A stretch of 23,213 bases of DNA from CAYYMD01 sp964472875. GTDB lineage: Bacteria; Planctomycetota; Phycisphaerae; SM23-33. This document shows, in pieces, positions 1 to 7,739 of the stretch; the stretch's first letter is position 1; each line of letters begins with the position of its first letter. The notes beneath the pieces are model-generated. The model did no database searches. It was not told the DNA's origin and was given only the letters and a program-made list of their open reading frames with translations. The stretch covers positions 1 through 23,213 of the forward strand of contig CAYYMD010000048.1 of assembly GCA_964472875.1 (NCBI GenBank). The letters are read 5' to 3'. The translations under genes were made by a program, and so were the position numbers.

Positions 1-224
1 GGATGACACGATCAACACCAATCCGCAAAGTTACACACAATTAATTACACCACTGGAGAAAGCATGAAAAACTCTCAAATTCAATGTTTTAGACATTTTT
101 TGCCACGCGGACACTTTGACAACGTCCGATAATATATGTTATGTGACGTTTTATATAACAAAACGCTCAATTAGCACAATTATGTTGGAATATTACCTTA
201 TCCGCTCAGAAATAACACGTCCGG

Positions 225-509
225 TTATTGGGCGAACATTTTATCAAGTTCCTTGAACGCGACAAGGTCAATCGTATATGGCGAACGGGTTTGATTCGGG
301 TAATAAACATTCAGGCGATTCTGATCAACGTTTATAACATAGACAAGCGAATGGCCGCCGAACCTGCCTGAAGCAGTAATATATTCGCCATATCGAGCAG
401 TCGTACTTGCTGATGCCTGATCGGATGTATACAGACCGACCAGCATAACCAGCAACACAGCAGCCATAACAGACAGAACGATAATTGTCATATTCTGTGA
501 ACTTTTCAT
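225..509 (-). CDS. small membrane-anchored protein, paralogue of the gene at 548-835
   Basis: This 94-residue protein has a single hydrophobic segment at about residues 8-27, then a short polar linker and an exported domain of about 60 residues. I do not recognise a named family. The domain aligns by eye with the next gene (548-835): both read A-R-[YF], then a D/E-Y-[IV] step, a [TS]-G turn, a hydrophobic strand ending in I-[ND]-[VM], and an [IV]-[DN]-L-x-x-F-K motif before a final D-x-x-F/D-F. The start is ATG at 509, with GAGGT eight bases upstream. It is the last gene of a three-gene minus-strand cassette, 38 bases after its paralogue. No terminator is visible downstream. The topology (short N-terminus inside, domain outside) is inferred from the hydrophobic segment. 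Confidence 0.7.
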   Translation of the reverse strand: MKSSQNMTIIVLSVMAAVLLVMLVGLYTSDQASASTTARYGEYITASGRFGGHSLVYVINVDQNRLNVYYPNQTRSPYTIDLVAFKELDKMFAQ

Positions 510-547
510 TTCTTATTACCTCAATCTCGATAACATAGATTAAATAA

Positions 548-835
548 CTAATCCCTTATCTGAAAATCGTTCGTTAGTCGACGTCCTTTGAAAGGAATCA
601 GGTTTACGCGGTTGCCGGTGGATTCTCGTGGTGCAAAGCCCAGCATCTTTTGTGTTTTCATATCTATTATGATCACCGCGTCAGAATCACCGTCTGAGGC
701 ACCCGTCAGCATTACATAGTCGGTGCTTGGGAACCGCGCCGCCTTGGCACTGTCCGGCCGCAGGCCACTTACCAGCAACGTCACCACCAAAGCGACGTTC
801 AGGCACACCAGCGCAATAATTACTTTCTTTTTCAT
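548..835 (-). CDS. small membrane-anchored protein, paralogue of the gene at 225-509
   Basis: This 95-residue protein starts MKKKVIIALVCLNVALV, a positively charged N-terminus followed by a hydrophobic segment (about residues 4-24) that could be a signal anchor or an uncleaved signal peptide. The remaining 65 residues form a small beta-rich-looking domain with the strand DAVIIIDMKTQKMLGF and a terminal N-L-I-P-F-K motif shared with the downstream gene. ATG at 835 has AGGAG seven bases upstream, so the start is well supported. It lies 48 bases after the 62-residue membrane protein gene. The function is unknown. The duplication suggests a pair or hetero-oligomer, but that is inference. Confidence 0.72.
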   Translation of the reverse strand: MKKKVIIALVCLNVALVVTLLVSGLRPDSAKAARFPSTDYVMLTGASDGDSDAVIIIDMKTQKMLGFAPRESTGNRVNLIPFKGRRLTNDFQIRD

Positions 836-883
836 AATTTATCTCCTGTATCAGACTAATATTAGCATTGCATATACAAAATA

Positions 884-1072
884 TTATATTTCCCTTTTGG
901 GATTTTTAAAAACTACGACCGCGACGGCGCACACAAAAACCACCGTATATAAAATTGGGACCCACAACGTGATTTGCCCCGGCGGTGAACTATACCCGTC
1001 GCTTACAGCCGCCCATGCCGGAACTGTAAATACTCCCAGCAGAGCCATAATCGCAATAGATAAACTTTGCAT
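884..1072 (-). CDS. 62-residue exported membrane protein, first gene of the small cassette
   Basis: The frame is open from 1099, but ATG at 1072 is the better start: AAGGA lies five bases upstream and the resulting protein begins directly with a signal-peptide-like segment (MQSLSIAIMALLGVFTVPAW, with an AWA-A cleavage-like site). After a short Gly/Pro/Ser loop comes a second hydrophobic stretch (about residues 33-55) and a basic end, KNPKREI. It is therefore predicted to be an exported single-pass protein with a cytoplasmic C-terminus. I recognise no family. It is the promoter-proximal gene of three; the sigma70-like promoter at 1091-1118 lies just upstream. Confidence 0.6.
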   Translation of the reverse strand: MQSLSIAIMALLGVFTVPAWAAVSDGYSSPPGQITLWVPILYTVVFVCAVAVVVFKNPKREI

Positions 1073-1090
1073 ATTCATCCTTACATCATA

Positions 1091-1118
1091 AATATACACC
1101 CTATAGAGCCAGATTCAA
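1091..1118 (-). promoter_or_regulatory. sigma70-like promoter of the small membrane-protein cassette
   Basis: Read on the minus strand, a -35 TTGAAT (1118-1113) and a -10 TATATT (1096-1091) are separated by 16 bases. The predicted start near 1084 leaves a leader only just long enough for the AAGGA site before ATG at 1072. This was identified by eye only. Confidence 0.5.
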
Positions 1119-1148
1119 GTCATCATGTGGGAATTTTATTTTACCGTG

Positions 1149-1670
1149 TTATAGAAATCCTGAAATATCTTTAACGTTGCGGGCAAAGACGGCCGCGGGA
1201 ACTGTAATGGTTTTCCATTTTGCACTGCGTGTACGGCATGCTGTGAGGTAATCGTCCAGACTCATTGCGACAAAGGCGTAATGCCTGCCACGGTGCAGGT
1301 GAACATCTTCGAAAGGGCTTCTCTGCGGCGGTCCCTGCAGCCAGTATGCGAAGACAAGCATGGCCGTAAAATCCCGCCCGAACACCTTCTCCCACTGGCG
1401 AAGGCCATCGGCGTCGCCGCGGGTAATCCAGTTTTCCCAGGCACGCTGGCCTCTGCGTTTTTTGCCGCGGACGCCGTCGGGAAACTTGCGGCCTTTAACA
1501 TCCACCAGAAGATTCGCGCCGGTAGAACTGTACACCAAAAAGTCGAAACTTTTTATGGAGGCATCGGCGAAGATGACCTTTTTGGCTTCATCGACCGCCA
1601 CATAAGGCCAGCCACGCGCCCTGAGGTAATCCTCGAAGGCGGCTTCATAATGTACGCTGCGATGGGCCAT
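1149..1670 (-). CDS. HYExAFE family protein, possible PD-(D/E)XK nuclease fold
   Basis: The protein has 173 residues. The first residues contain the signature H-Y-E-A-A-F-E (residues 7-13), then V-D-E-A-K-K (26-31), S-F-D-F-L-V-Y-S (41-48) and L-L-V-D-V-K-G-R (54-61). The layout D43, D57-x-K59 with acidic residues in the first helix resembles the core of PD-(D/E)XK nuclease-like folds. That is my structural inference; the HYExAFE family, known mainly from planctomycetes, has no established activity. The frame is open upstream into hisS, but ATG at 1670 lies 13 bases after the hisS stop, with a purine-rich AGGGGG just before it. It is the third gene of the ykgJ-like/hisS operon. A nuclease role in RNA or DNA maintenance is only a possibility. 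Confidence 0.75.
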   Translation of the reverse strand: MAHRSVHYEAAFEDYLRARGWPYVAVDEAKKVIFADASIKSFDFLVYSSTGANLLVDVKGRKFPDGVRGKKRRGQRAWENWITRGDADGLRQWEKVFGRDFTAMLVFAYWLQGPPQRSPFEDVHLHRGRHYAFVAMSLDDYLTACRTRSAKWKTITVPAAVFARNVKDISGFL

Positions 1671-1683
1671 TTGCCCCCTGCCG

Positions 1684-3006
1684 TTATTTTTTGCCGGCCG
1701 GGCCTGCTTTCGGGTTGGATAGGAACTTTTCCATCGAAGTTTCGATCTGCTCGCCCGTGGCCAGATCCTTAATTGCCAGTTCACCGTCGCGGACTATGAC
1801 GGCATTGGCGGCGCCGCGGCGGTTGGCCTCTTTCATTTGCTTGCCAACCGATTGCCGCTTGTAGCCGAAATCGGCACTGAAGCCCTTTTGCCGCAGGACC
1901 CCCACCAGTTTTACTGCATCGGCGAAGAGTTCTTCTGCGCCGTCGATGACGAAATAGTCCAGTTCTCTCCGGCGCAGGTCTTTGGGAATTTTGCCTTTTT
2001 CTTCCAGGAGTATCTCCAGCACGGCATCCCCCATGCCGAAGCCGGTTGCCGGCACATCCGGCCCGCCAAGCGCGGCCAGAAGGTTATCGTAACGCCCTCC
2101 CCCCACCACTGCCCGTAACTGCCCTTCTGCGTCGAAAATTTCGTATACTATGCCCGTGTAATACGCCAGGCCGCGCACGACACCCGGGTCGTATCTGCAC
2201 CACTGGTCCACGCCGAATTCAACCAGTGCTTTTTTAAATTCAATGAGTTCTTCAATCGCCGGTGTAATCGTTTTAGATAGATTCAGCCCAGTGGCTAAGG
2301 CGGCTGTTTCGGCATCTGTGGCCTCTTCTATAGCCCGGCCGGTGCCGAGAAACTTCAGTATCTTCTCGCGCACATCGTTTTCAGGCACTACCTCTGCCAG
2401 GATCTTCTCCCACGCGTCGGGCTTGACTTTATTGCGCTTATCTATAACACCCAGCACGGCCTCGATGTCCTTTTTGGCCACACCGGCGAACTTGATGGCC
2501 TCTGTGGTCAGGGAGCGGCTGGAATAACGCACCTCGACTTCATCATCGTTAAGGCCCAGTTCCCTCAGCGCATCCACGGCCGTGAACACGCACTCGGCAT
2601 CGGCGAGGGGCGTGTCCGGGCCGATTATGTCAATGTTCCACTGAAAAAATTCACGCAACCTGCCCTTCTGCGGGTTTTCCGCCCTGCACAGTCGCGGAAT
2701 GGAGAACCATTTAATCGGGCGCGGCAGAGAATTTATCTTTTCGTTTACCATCCTCGCCAGCGAAGGTGTTATCTCCGGGCGGATGGCCAGCCGCCGGCCG
2801 CCACGGTCGGTAAAGTTGAACAACTGGTCGGCTATTTCCTGCCCACTCTTGGCCGTGAAAAGGTCAAGGTATTCGAATATGGGCGCCTCGTATTCCTCGA
2901 AGCCGTTGCGTAGCGAAACCTTTCGCCACGTGTCGGCTATCCAGTTGCGCACTCGCATCTGCTCGGGGTAAAAATCGCGTGTTCCCTTGACCGGTTTGAA
3001 TTTCAC
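1684..3006 (-). CDS. hisS: histidyl-tRNA synthetase
   Basis: This cytoplasmic class II synthetase charges tRNA-His with histidine. The N-terminus carries the family hallmark V-K-G-T-R-D-F-Y-P. The middle has the histidine-binding R-G-L-A-Y-Y-T-G motif and the following G-G-G-R-Y-D-N-L segment. The C-terminal hundred residues look like the usual anticodon-binding domain. The length of 440 residues is normal for the family. I chose GTG at 3006 (VKFKPVKG) because GGAG lies seven bases upstream; the more upstream TTG at 3021 has no ribosome site. The gene follows the ykgJ-like gene by 30 bases and precedes the HYExAFE gene by 13, so all three are probably co-transcribed from the promoter at 3549-3576. 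Confidence 0.95.
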   Translation of the reverse strand: MKFKPVKGTRDFYPEQMRVRNWIADTWRKVSLRNGFEEYEAPIFEYLDLFTAKSGQEIADQLFNFTDRGGRRLAIRPEITPSLARMVNEKINSLPRPIKWFSIPRLCRAENPQKGRLREFFQWNIDIIGPDTPLADAECVFTAVDALRELGLNDDEVEVRYSSRSLTTEAIKFAGVAKKDIEAVLGVIDKRNKVKPDAWEKILAEVVPENDVREKILKFLGTGRAIEEATDAETAALATGLNLSKTITPAIEELIEFKKALVEFGVDQWCRYDPGVVRGLAYYTGIVYEIFDAEGQLRAVVGGGRYDNLLAALGGPDVPATGFGMGDAVLEILLEEKGKIPKDLRRRELDYFVIDGAEELFADAVKLVGVLRQKGFSADFGYKRQSVGKQMKEANRRGAANAVIVRDGELAIKDLATGEQIETSMEKFLSNPKAGPAGKK

Positions 3007-3036
3007 GAATGGTCTCCACAAGAGCGGATTACGGGT

Positions 3037-3483
3037 CTACTTTCGTTTTTTGCCTTTTTCGCTCTTTTTCTTCTTATGTTTCTTTTTGTTTTTCTTTTCG
3101 ACCTTGGCCCGGGCCTTTGCCTTCTGCTTATTGTAGGTCTTTTTGCCCAGAAACTTCTTCGCGTAGGCGTCTATCTGCTCGGGGCTGGTGAACTCCTCTT
3201 CGTAATCGTAATCGCCGCCGGTATAATCGCACGAGTCAGGGTCATACTTGCGGCATATTATCGGACGGTCATCGTAAATCGTGCATTCGTTTTTGGAGTT
3301 CAGCATCTTACACGGATTAGCGATGGATATATACCAGTCGCCCTCGTCAATATGCACGCTGATGCCCTCGTGGCAAAGATACCAGCGGATGTCGTCGAAT
3401 TCCTCGTACGAATCCGGCTCATCTATCTCGAAGCAGAAATACTTGCAGCACTGGGCGCCGCATTTTTTACACTGTCCGTTCAT
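3037..3483 (-). CDS. YkgJ/UPF0153-type cysteine cluster protein with lysine-rich tail
   Basis: This 148-residue protein belongs to the YkgJ-type Zn/Fe-chelating cysteine cluster family. Ten cysteines are visible: C5-x2-C8, C12-C13, C17, C37, C58, C67, C77 and C85, including the family segment R-P-I-I-C-R-x-Y. Members probably bind a metal ion, but their cellular role is not settled. After about residue 115 the protein ends in a strongly basic, low-complexity tail of lysines, which would suit nucleic-acid or ribosome binding (inference). ATG at 3483 is the only sensible start; the ribosome site is weak. It is the first gene of the hisS operon. Confidence 0.88.
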   Translation of the reverse strand: MNGQCKKCGAQCCKYFCFEIDEPDSYEEFDDIRWYLCHEGISVHIDEGDWYISIANPCKMLNSKNECTIYDDRPIICRKYDPDSCDYTGGDYDYEEEFTSPEQIDAYAKKFLGKKTYNKQKAKARAKVEKKNKKKHKKKKSEKGKKRK

Positions 3484-3502
3484 AAATCATTATCCACAGT
3501 AA

Positions 3503-3522
3503 AATTTACCTGCAGGTAAATT
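3503..3522. promoter_or_regulatory. perfect 20-bp palindrome, candidate operator
   Basis: The 20 bases are a perfect inverted repeat centred on CTGCAG (AATTTACCTG and its complement, no spacer). The site lies in the divergent region between the ykgJ-like/hisS operon and the lipoprotein gene at 3660. Relative to the minus-strand promoter at 3549-3576 it falls about 20-40 bases after the predicted transcription start, a position where a dimeric repressor could block elongation. No regulator gene is nearby. Confidence 0.45.
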
Positions 3523-3548
3523 CCGGCCGCGCCGAAATACGTTTATTG

Positions 3549-3576
3549 ATTATATGCATTCAGGCGGCACGTTCAA
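3549..3576 (-). promoter_or_regulatory. sigma70-like promoter of the ykgJ-like/hisS operon
   Basis: On the minus strand, TTGAAC (3576-3571) and a perfect TATAAT (3554-3549) are separated by 16 bases. The predicted start near 3542 gives a leader of about 60 bases that contains the 20-bp palindrome. Confidence 0.5.
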
Positions 3577-3602
3577 TTACCTGCGCGGTGTATGTGGTAA
3601 AT

Positions 3603-3631
3603 TGTTTCGACAAAACATGCCGCAATATATT
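3603..3631 (+). promoter_or_regulatory. possible promoter of the lipoprotein gene
   Basis: TTGTTT (3603-3608) and TATATT (3626-3631) are separated by 17 bases, 29 bases before the chosen ATG at 3660. The -35 match is poor and this is a tentative call. Confidence 0.25.
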
Positions 3632-3659
3632 ATTGTTAAACGCCTTCAGGTTAATTGAA

Positions 3660-5126
3660 ATGCGAATATTAAAAACAAAAATATTAATAGTTGTTTTTGC
3701 CGCAGCGTTCATGGGCGGCTGTGCGCCTACGACATCTTCCATCCCTACGAATCTCAAGCAATACCAGGCGCTTCAGGGACGGGATTCGGAATCGTATCCG
3801 GATTACGTTATAGTCCAGCACAACATGGCCCGGGCCATGGAGAGCGAGATTCCGGCGGAAAAGCGGGTGGAATCCCTGCAGCTGGTTAATCGCATCGGTG
3901 TAAGCGATCCGGATATCGGCGGACAGATCGCCTCCATATTATCCGAGAAAAATTGTCCGCCCCGTCTCCAAAAAGCGGCGCTGGAATTTCTGCTGAGCCA
4001 GGGGCATCCGGGAATAGCCGAGCACGTCGTTAAACTGTTGCCACAGGCCGAACCCGGCAGTGACCTGAGAAGAGAGATACTAAGATGGCTAACTCGTCAC
4101 GCCCGCCCGGATGTTCTGTCGGAAGTGGTAAGTCTGTGGGCGCAGGAGCCGTCAAAAAGCGGCCCCAATGAGCCGTTGTTCAGGCAGATAGTGGAAAGGA
4201 TAACCGGAAACAAATGGGATGCTGCGCTAATAGATGCACTGAATTCTTCCGATTTTAAAGCCCGCGGCTCGGCCATTGCAATTCTCCACCGCCGTGTATC
4301 GCAACGGGAACTGCGCCGCAGAATCATGCAAATCAATCCCGTCACCGACGCCTGCAGGGCGATAAAAATTTTCGCGGCGAGATTCAATTATATTCCCTCA
4401 GGACGCGAAGGGTTAATAGCCGCGGTTACCATAATGAAAACGCAGGATAATCTTCTTGGCCCGGCCGACCGACTTGCCGACAAATGGAGCAGCGATTACG
4501 GATACAGGTTCGATATCAGGGACTTTCATTTAATCAGCCACATCGCGACCGACCCTCTCCGTCCCGACATGAGGCGGACCCAGTTGATTCTCGAGCTCAC
4601 GAGGTCGCTCACCCGCCGCGAACATGTTTATCCTCCTTCCCTGGGTAGGCGCGCCTCATTCGCCAGGCAGGCCGATATGCTCAGTATGCCCGATTTGTGG
4701 AACCTTTACCTGCTCGACGAAATGCTCTCCCGCAGATGGATGCGCAAGGCGCTGAAGTTAACTGCCCGGCGCGACCGCAGGGACGAATCGACGGCCTGGG
4801 GCGGACTGATTTTTTACGAAAACGGCAGGGCCACCGCGAAATTATACGAGCCCTCCCGCCAGGGCTCTTCGGACGACAAAACATACACGCCAAGCAGCAA
4901 GATGGAAATAGACGGGCTGGACGCCCTGTGCAGGTTCTGCACCCATTTCGAGAAAATCGACAATGCCTCAAGAGCCGGGCCGACAAAGCAGGAACTCCGT
5001 CGCGCACAAAACGAAAATTTCTACGGACTTGTGCTGACTTCTCTAAGCGAGCGTAAATTCTGCGCGCATTATTATAATCCCGAAGGCAACGTGATTTCGC
5101 TGGGTGTTTATTACTTCGTTCAGTAG
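3660..5126 (+). CDS. putative lipoprotein with helical-repeat-like N-terminal half
   Basis: The 488-residue protein starts MRILKTKILIVVFAAAFMGG followed by Cys21, a typical lipoprotein signal with lipobox M-G-G-C, so it should be lipid-anchored in the cell envelope. Residues from about 60 to 220 look like successive helical pairs of HEAT type: repeated patterns of R-x-x-x-L-x-x-L, separated by D/G-rich turns. The C-terminal half, with long basic helices and a terminal strand (GLVLTSLSERKF), matches no family I know. The frame is open further upstream to 3546, but that part gives a poor N-terminus. ATG at 3660 with AGG nine bases upstream directly starts the signal peptide. It converges with the DUF151 gene, 19 bases away. 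A scaffold or check-point role is only a guess. Confidence 0.72.
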   Translation: MRILKTKILIVVFAAAFMGGCAPTTSSIPTNLKQYQALQGRDSESYPDYVIVQHNMARAMESEIPAEKRVESLQLVNRIGVSDPDIGGQIASILSEKNCPPRLQKAALEFLLSQGHPGIAEHVVKLLPQAEPGSDLRREILRWLTRHARPDVLSEVVSLWAQEPSKSGPNEPLFRQIVERITGNKWDAALIDALNSSDFKARGSAIAILHRRVSQRELRRRIMQINPVTDACRAIKIFAARFNYIPSGREGLIAAVTIMKTQDNLLGPADRLADKWSSDYGYRFDIRDFHLISHIATDPLRPDMRRTQLILELTRSLTRREHVYPPSLGRRASFARQADMLSMPDLWNLYLLDEMLSRRWMRKALKLTARRDRRDESTAWGGLIFYENGRATAKLYEPSRQGSSDDKTYTPSSKMEIDGLDALCRFCTHFEKIDNASRAGPTKQELRRAQNENFYGLVLTSLSERKFCAHYYNPEGNVISLGVYYFVQ

Positions 5127-5145
5127 ACCGCCCTCCTGAGACAGC

Positions 5146-5769
5146 TCAACCCAGTTTTTTCAGCACCTGCTCTATCGCCTCGTATTCGCTTTGCATTTCA
5201 TCAAGACGGCGTCGGACCTGGTCCACCACCGCCGGAGGCGCCGATTCGAGAAACTCCTCGTCGGAGAGTTTGTCGTTAAGTTCATTTATCCTGTCGGCAA
5301 GTGTCTCGAGATGCTGGCGCAGCATTTCGATGCGTTCCTGGCGAGTGGTGGATTTGTTAAGCACATTATCGAGCACATGCTCGGCCACAAATATTGGTGT
5401 GTCCATAGCCGAGCCCAGTGCAATAGCGTCCGACGGTCGTGAATCGACCTCAATCAGCTCGCCGTTTTTCCTTATATAGAGCGTGGCGATAAAGGTTTGC
5501 GAGGCGTCGCCCTCAAGCACCTTACGAATGTCGTTAATGACGATTTTCTCCAGCCGCCCACCCATCGCCTCAATAACACCCGCCAGCAGGTCGTGCGTCA
5601 TTGGACGTGGTGTTTCAACGCCCTTGAGCCGCCGGTCTATCGCCAGCGCCTCATTGATGCCGATCATAATGGGAAAGCTCCTGGGACCGTCTTTTTCCTT
5701 GAGAAAAATCAACTGTTCATGTCCCAGTTCGGTGATGAGGATTCTGGATAGTTCCATCGGCACGTCCAT
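5146..5769 (-). CDS. bifunctional nuclease family protein (DUF151)
   Basis: The protein has 207 residues. Residues 1-135 match the DUF151/BFN domain: an acidic-aromatic core with R-S-F-P-I-M-I-G, then T-H-D-L-L, and the strongly conserved segment V-D-S-R-P-S-D-A-I-A-L-G (about residues 108-119). Family members have been reported to have DNase and RNase activity, and I infer the same for this cytoplasmic protein. The last 60 residues are charged and predicted to be coiled coil (RINELNDKLSD and onward). ATG at 5769 has AGGTG five bases upstream. It faces the end of the lipoprotein gene and is separated by 142 bases from the end of the antiporter operon, so it is probably its own transcription unit; a perfect TATAAT lies upstream around 5860, but with no good -35. 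Confidence 0.88.
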   Translation of the reverse strand: MDVPMELSRILITELGHEQLIFLKEKDGPRSFPIMIGINEALAIDRRLKGVETPRPMTHDLLAGVIEAMGGRLEKIVINDIRKVLEGDASQTFIATLYIRKNGELIEVDSRPSDAIALGSAMDTPIFVAEHVLDNVLNKSTTRQERIEMLRQHLETLADRINELNDKLSDEEFLESAPPAVVDQVRRRLDEMQSEYEAIEQVLKKLG

Positions 5770-5911
5770 GGTGGCACCTCTTTTAACTCTGCCCTGTGAA
5801 TTCGCCTGCTTATTGAGACGAAAATATTTATCGCATATTAATTTTATGACACTTCTGACACATTATACAAGACCCGTAGTAAATATGCTCACCTGCTCCG
5901 TTGTCGCTTAT

Positions 5912-6247
5912 TCACATCTCCGCCGAACCGACCTGATCACTGACGGGTATAAGCATCGCGTATGCTATTCCGGGCTTGTCCATGTTCAGGCCGATCTTCT
6001 TAAGCGTCTCTTTTAACCGCCGGAGTATGTTGTCGTCTTCGGTCATTCCGAAAACGGTTTTGCTTTCGGCCTTGGGACGAGTAATCAGCTGTCGCAGCCC
6101 GGCGAATATAGGCGCTTCCTGCGCCAGGATATCGGCCACGCTGGACGTATCTACCGCCTGAAGTCCTATGACGTCCAGCTTCAGCAATGCGGAATAAAAA
6201 TCTTCCATGCGATCCATCTCGTATACGACCAATATAAGCAGATTCAT
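5912..6247 (-). CDS. small PII-like (GlnB-fold) protein of the antiporter operon
   Basis: This 111-residue cytoplasmic protein has a strand-helix-strand start (MNLLILVVYEMDRMEDFYSA then V-I-G-L-Q-A-V-D), a short loop region I-F-A-G-L-R, then a second strand-helix-strand unit ending P-G-I-A-Y-A-M-L-I-P-V. This is the order and length of PII-like proteins, with a shortened T-loop, and fits the PII-like proteins often encoded next to transporters. No uridylylation tyrosine is recognisable. The start ATG overlaps the antiporter stop by four bases (ATGA) and has GAGGGAG seven bases upstream, so translation is coupled. I infer that it binds the antiporter and responds to a small ligand. The fold assignment rests on pattern only. 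Confidence 0.55.
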   Translation of the reverse strand: MNLLILVVYEMDRMEDFYSALLKLDVIGLQAVDTSSVADILAQEAPIFAGLRQLITRPKAESKTVFGMTEDDNILRRLKETLKKIGLNMDKPGIAYAMLIPVSDQVGSAEM

Positions 6248-7722
6248 TGCTGATCTCCCTCTAATGATTCACCGGCGGGGATTTCCCCGGCCCGGGAAAG
6301 TGCGAGCCACGTTGTAACAGGCCCGATAATTTCAAACACAATGGTAGTTGCGGTAATTGTTGTAATCGTCATATTCGCCAGTTGCTGGCCAAGCTGTCCA
6401 TACTGTGGTTCGCGCAGTTCGTGCGAGGCCGTCAGCGCCAATCCGATGGCCACGCCTGCCTGAGACAGTATACCCAGTCCAAGATATTTCCTGACCGTCG
6501 GCGATGCCCTGCTTATCCTCGCGCCGACGTACGCCCCGCCGACAAGGCCGCATACCCGCCCCACTATGTAAATTCCGCCTATCAGGCCCAGGCCGGTCAG
6601 CAGCCGCAGGTCCAGATGCGCCCCAGCCAGCACAAAAAACAACACGAATACCGGCTGAACTATGCTGTCAATGGCACCATAAGATCTTTCCGTCTGGCGC
6701 GTTGAAACGTTCGCCAGGACCGCCCCCACCACCAGGTTCGCCAGTATAAGCGAAAGGTGCATTGCAATGGCCACGCCCGTGGTTATCAGGATGGCACCCA
6801 GCGAGAGTGTCAGCACATCGGCACGGTCATGGGCAAAACGTAGTATTGCTCTCAGCAGTATTCCCACAACACCACCGAGTACTAAGGCCCCTAATATTTC
6901 AATACACGGCCCCCAGAAGAACGAAAGAATCGACGTTCCCACCCCGCCAAGAACGTACTTTGCCATGGCGGCAGCGAATGCATACAACAGAATGGCGAAG
7001 CCGTCATCCAGGCCGACCACCCCCAGCAACATTGAGGTCAGCGGCCCCCTGGCCTTGTATTCCTGTATGACTGCCACCGTGCCGGCCGGGGCACTCGCGG
7101 GCGCCATAGCTCCGAATATCAGCGCTCCCGCAAGTGCAAGTTCACCATTGTGGAATATAATCTCTCCCAGTAACCCTATCAGCAACGCAACAAGCGCAAA
7201 GGCGACCAGCGACTCGGTAACCATTATCACCAGCAGTTTCTTGCCGAGGCGGCGAATCATGCTGCGAGACAGTTCCGTGCCTATCATGAACGCCACGATG
7301 GCAAGGCCGAAATTAGTGATTAATTCAAGCGACTCGGCCGTTCGCACGTCGATGAAATTAAACACCGACTTGCCCAGGAGCACGCCGATAAGCAGATAGC
7401 CCACCACTGCCGGGGCGCGAATCGGCCGGGCAAGCTTTGCCCCCAGTCGTCCAATCACCAGCACCAGACCCACCAGCAGCCAGTTCTCGACGTTATGCAA
7501 CTGGCGGTACATCCGGTCGAGTAACGAGATGGAAGAATTCTGCTTGGGTGTTTCTACGGCGGAGGTTTGTTCTTTATCAGCCGTAGGTGATGTGGCGGCA
7601 TTGCCTTTATGTGTGGCCGGGTCCTGTTGAGCCCCGGCCCAGGATAATACGCCCAAACCTGTGGCCGCAATCAATAGGATTAACAGAATCCGAAAAGTAT
7701 AATTTGAAAGAAGACGCCTCAC
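6244..7722 (-). CDS. cation/proton antiporter (CPA2-type Na+/H+ exchanger domain)
   Basis: This 492-residue inner-membrane protein begins with an N-terminal hydrophobic segment (about 10-30) and a polar, low-complexity linker (32-75). The exchanger domain follows, with about a dozen membrane segments from residue 80 to 475. Family features include the A-P-A-V-V-G-Y-L-L-I-G-V-L-L-G helix (103-117), the F-G-L-A-I-V-A-F-M-I-G-T-E-L segment, and V-G-L-D-D-G with adjacent aspartates D239-D240, the arrangement found in electrogenic sodium/proton antiporters. No TrkA-N/RCK domain is attached, unlike KefC-type members. The start is GTG at 7722, 17 bases after the EIIA stop, with GGAG 11 bases upstream. 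The gene lies between an EIIA-like gene and the PII-like gene, pointing to regulated ion exchange. Confidence 0.88.
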   Translation of the reverse strand: MRRLLSNYTFRILLILLIAATGLGVLSWAGAQQDPATHKGNAATSPTADKEQTSAVETPKQNSSISLLDRMYRQLHNVENWLLVGLVLVIGRLGAKLARPIRAPAVVGYLLIGVLLGKSVFNFIDVRTAESLELITNFGLAIVAFMIGTELSRSMIRRLGKKLLVIMVTESLVAFALVALLIGLLGEIIFHNGELALAGALIFGAMAPASAPAGTVAVIQEYKARGPLTSMLLGVVGLDDGFAILLYAFAAAMAKYVLGGVGTSILSFFWGPCIEILGALVLGGVVGILLRAILRFAHDRADVLTLSLGAILITTGVAIAMHLSLILANLVVGAVLANVSTRQTERSYGAIDSIVQPVFVLFFVLAGAHLDLRLLTGLGLIGGIYIVGRVCGLVGGAYVGARISRASPTVRKYLGLGILSQAGVAIGLALTASHELREPQYGQLGQQLANMTITTITATTIVFEIIGPVTTWLALSRAGEIPAGESLEGDQQ

Positions 7723-7739
7723 AGGATGTATTGCTCCGG

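Noticed and set aside
64..132. 22-codon ORF on the plus strand with GGAG five bases before ATG
   Set aside because: Too short and without any recognisable composition or partner; one good ribosome site is expected by chance in this much AT-rich DNA.
137..159. TGTTAT/ATAACA inverted repeat downstream of the first gene, considered as a terminator
   Set aside because: Only six AT-rich pairs and no T-run; too weak to call.
723..1091. 122-codon plus-strand open frame opposite the small membrane-protein genes
   Set aside because: It is antisense to two genes with good starts, and its translation is low-complexity threonine-rich without a ribosome site.
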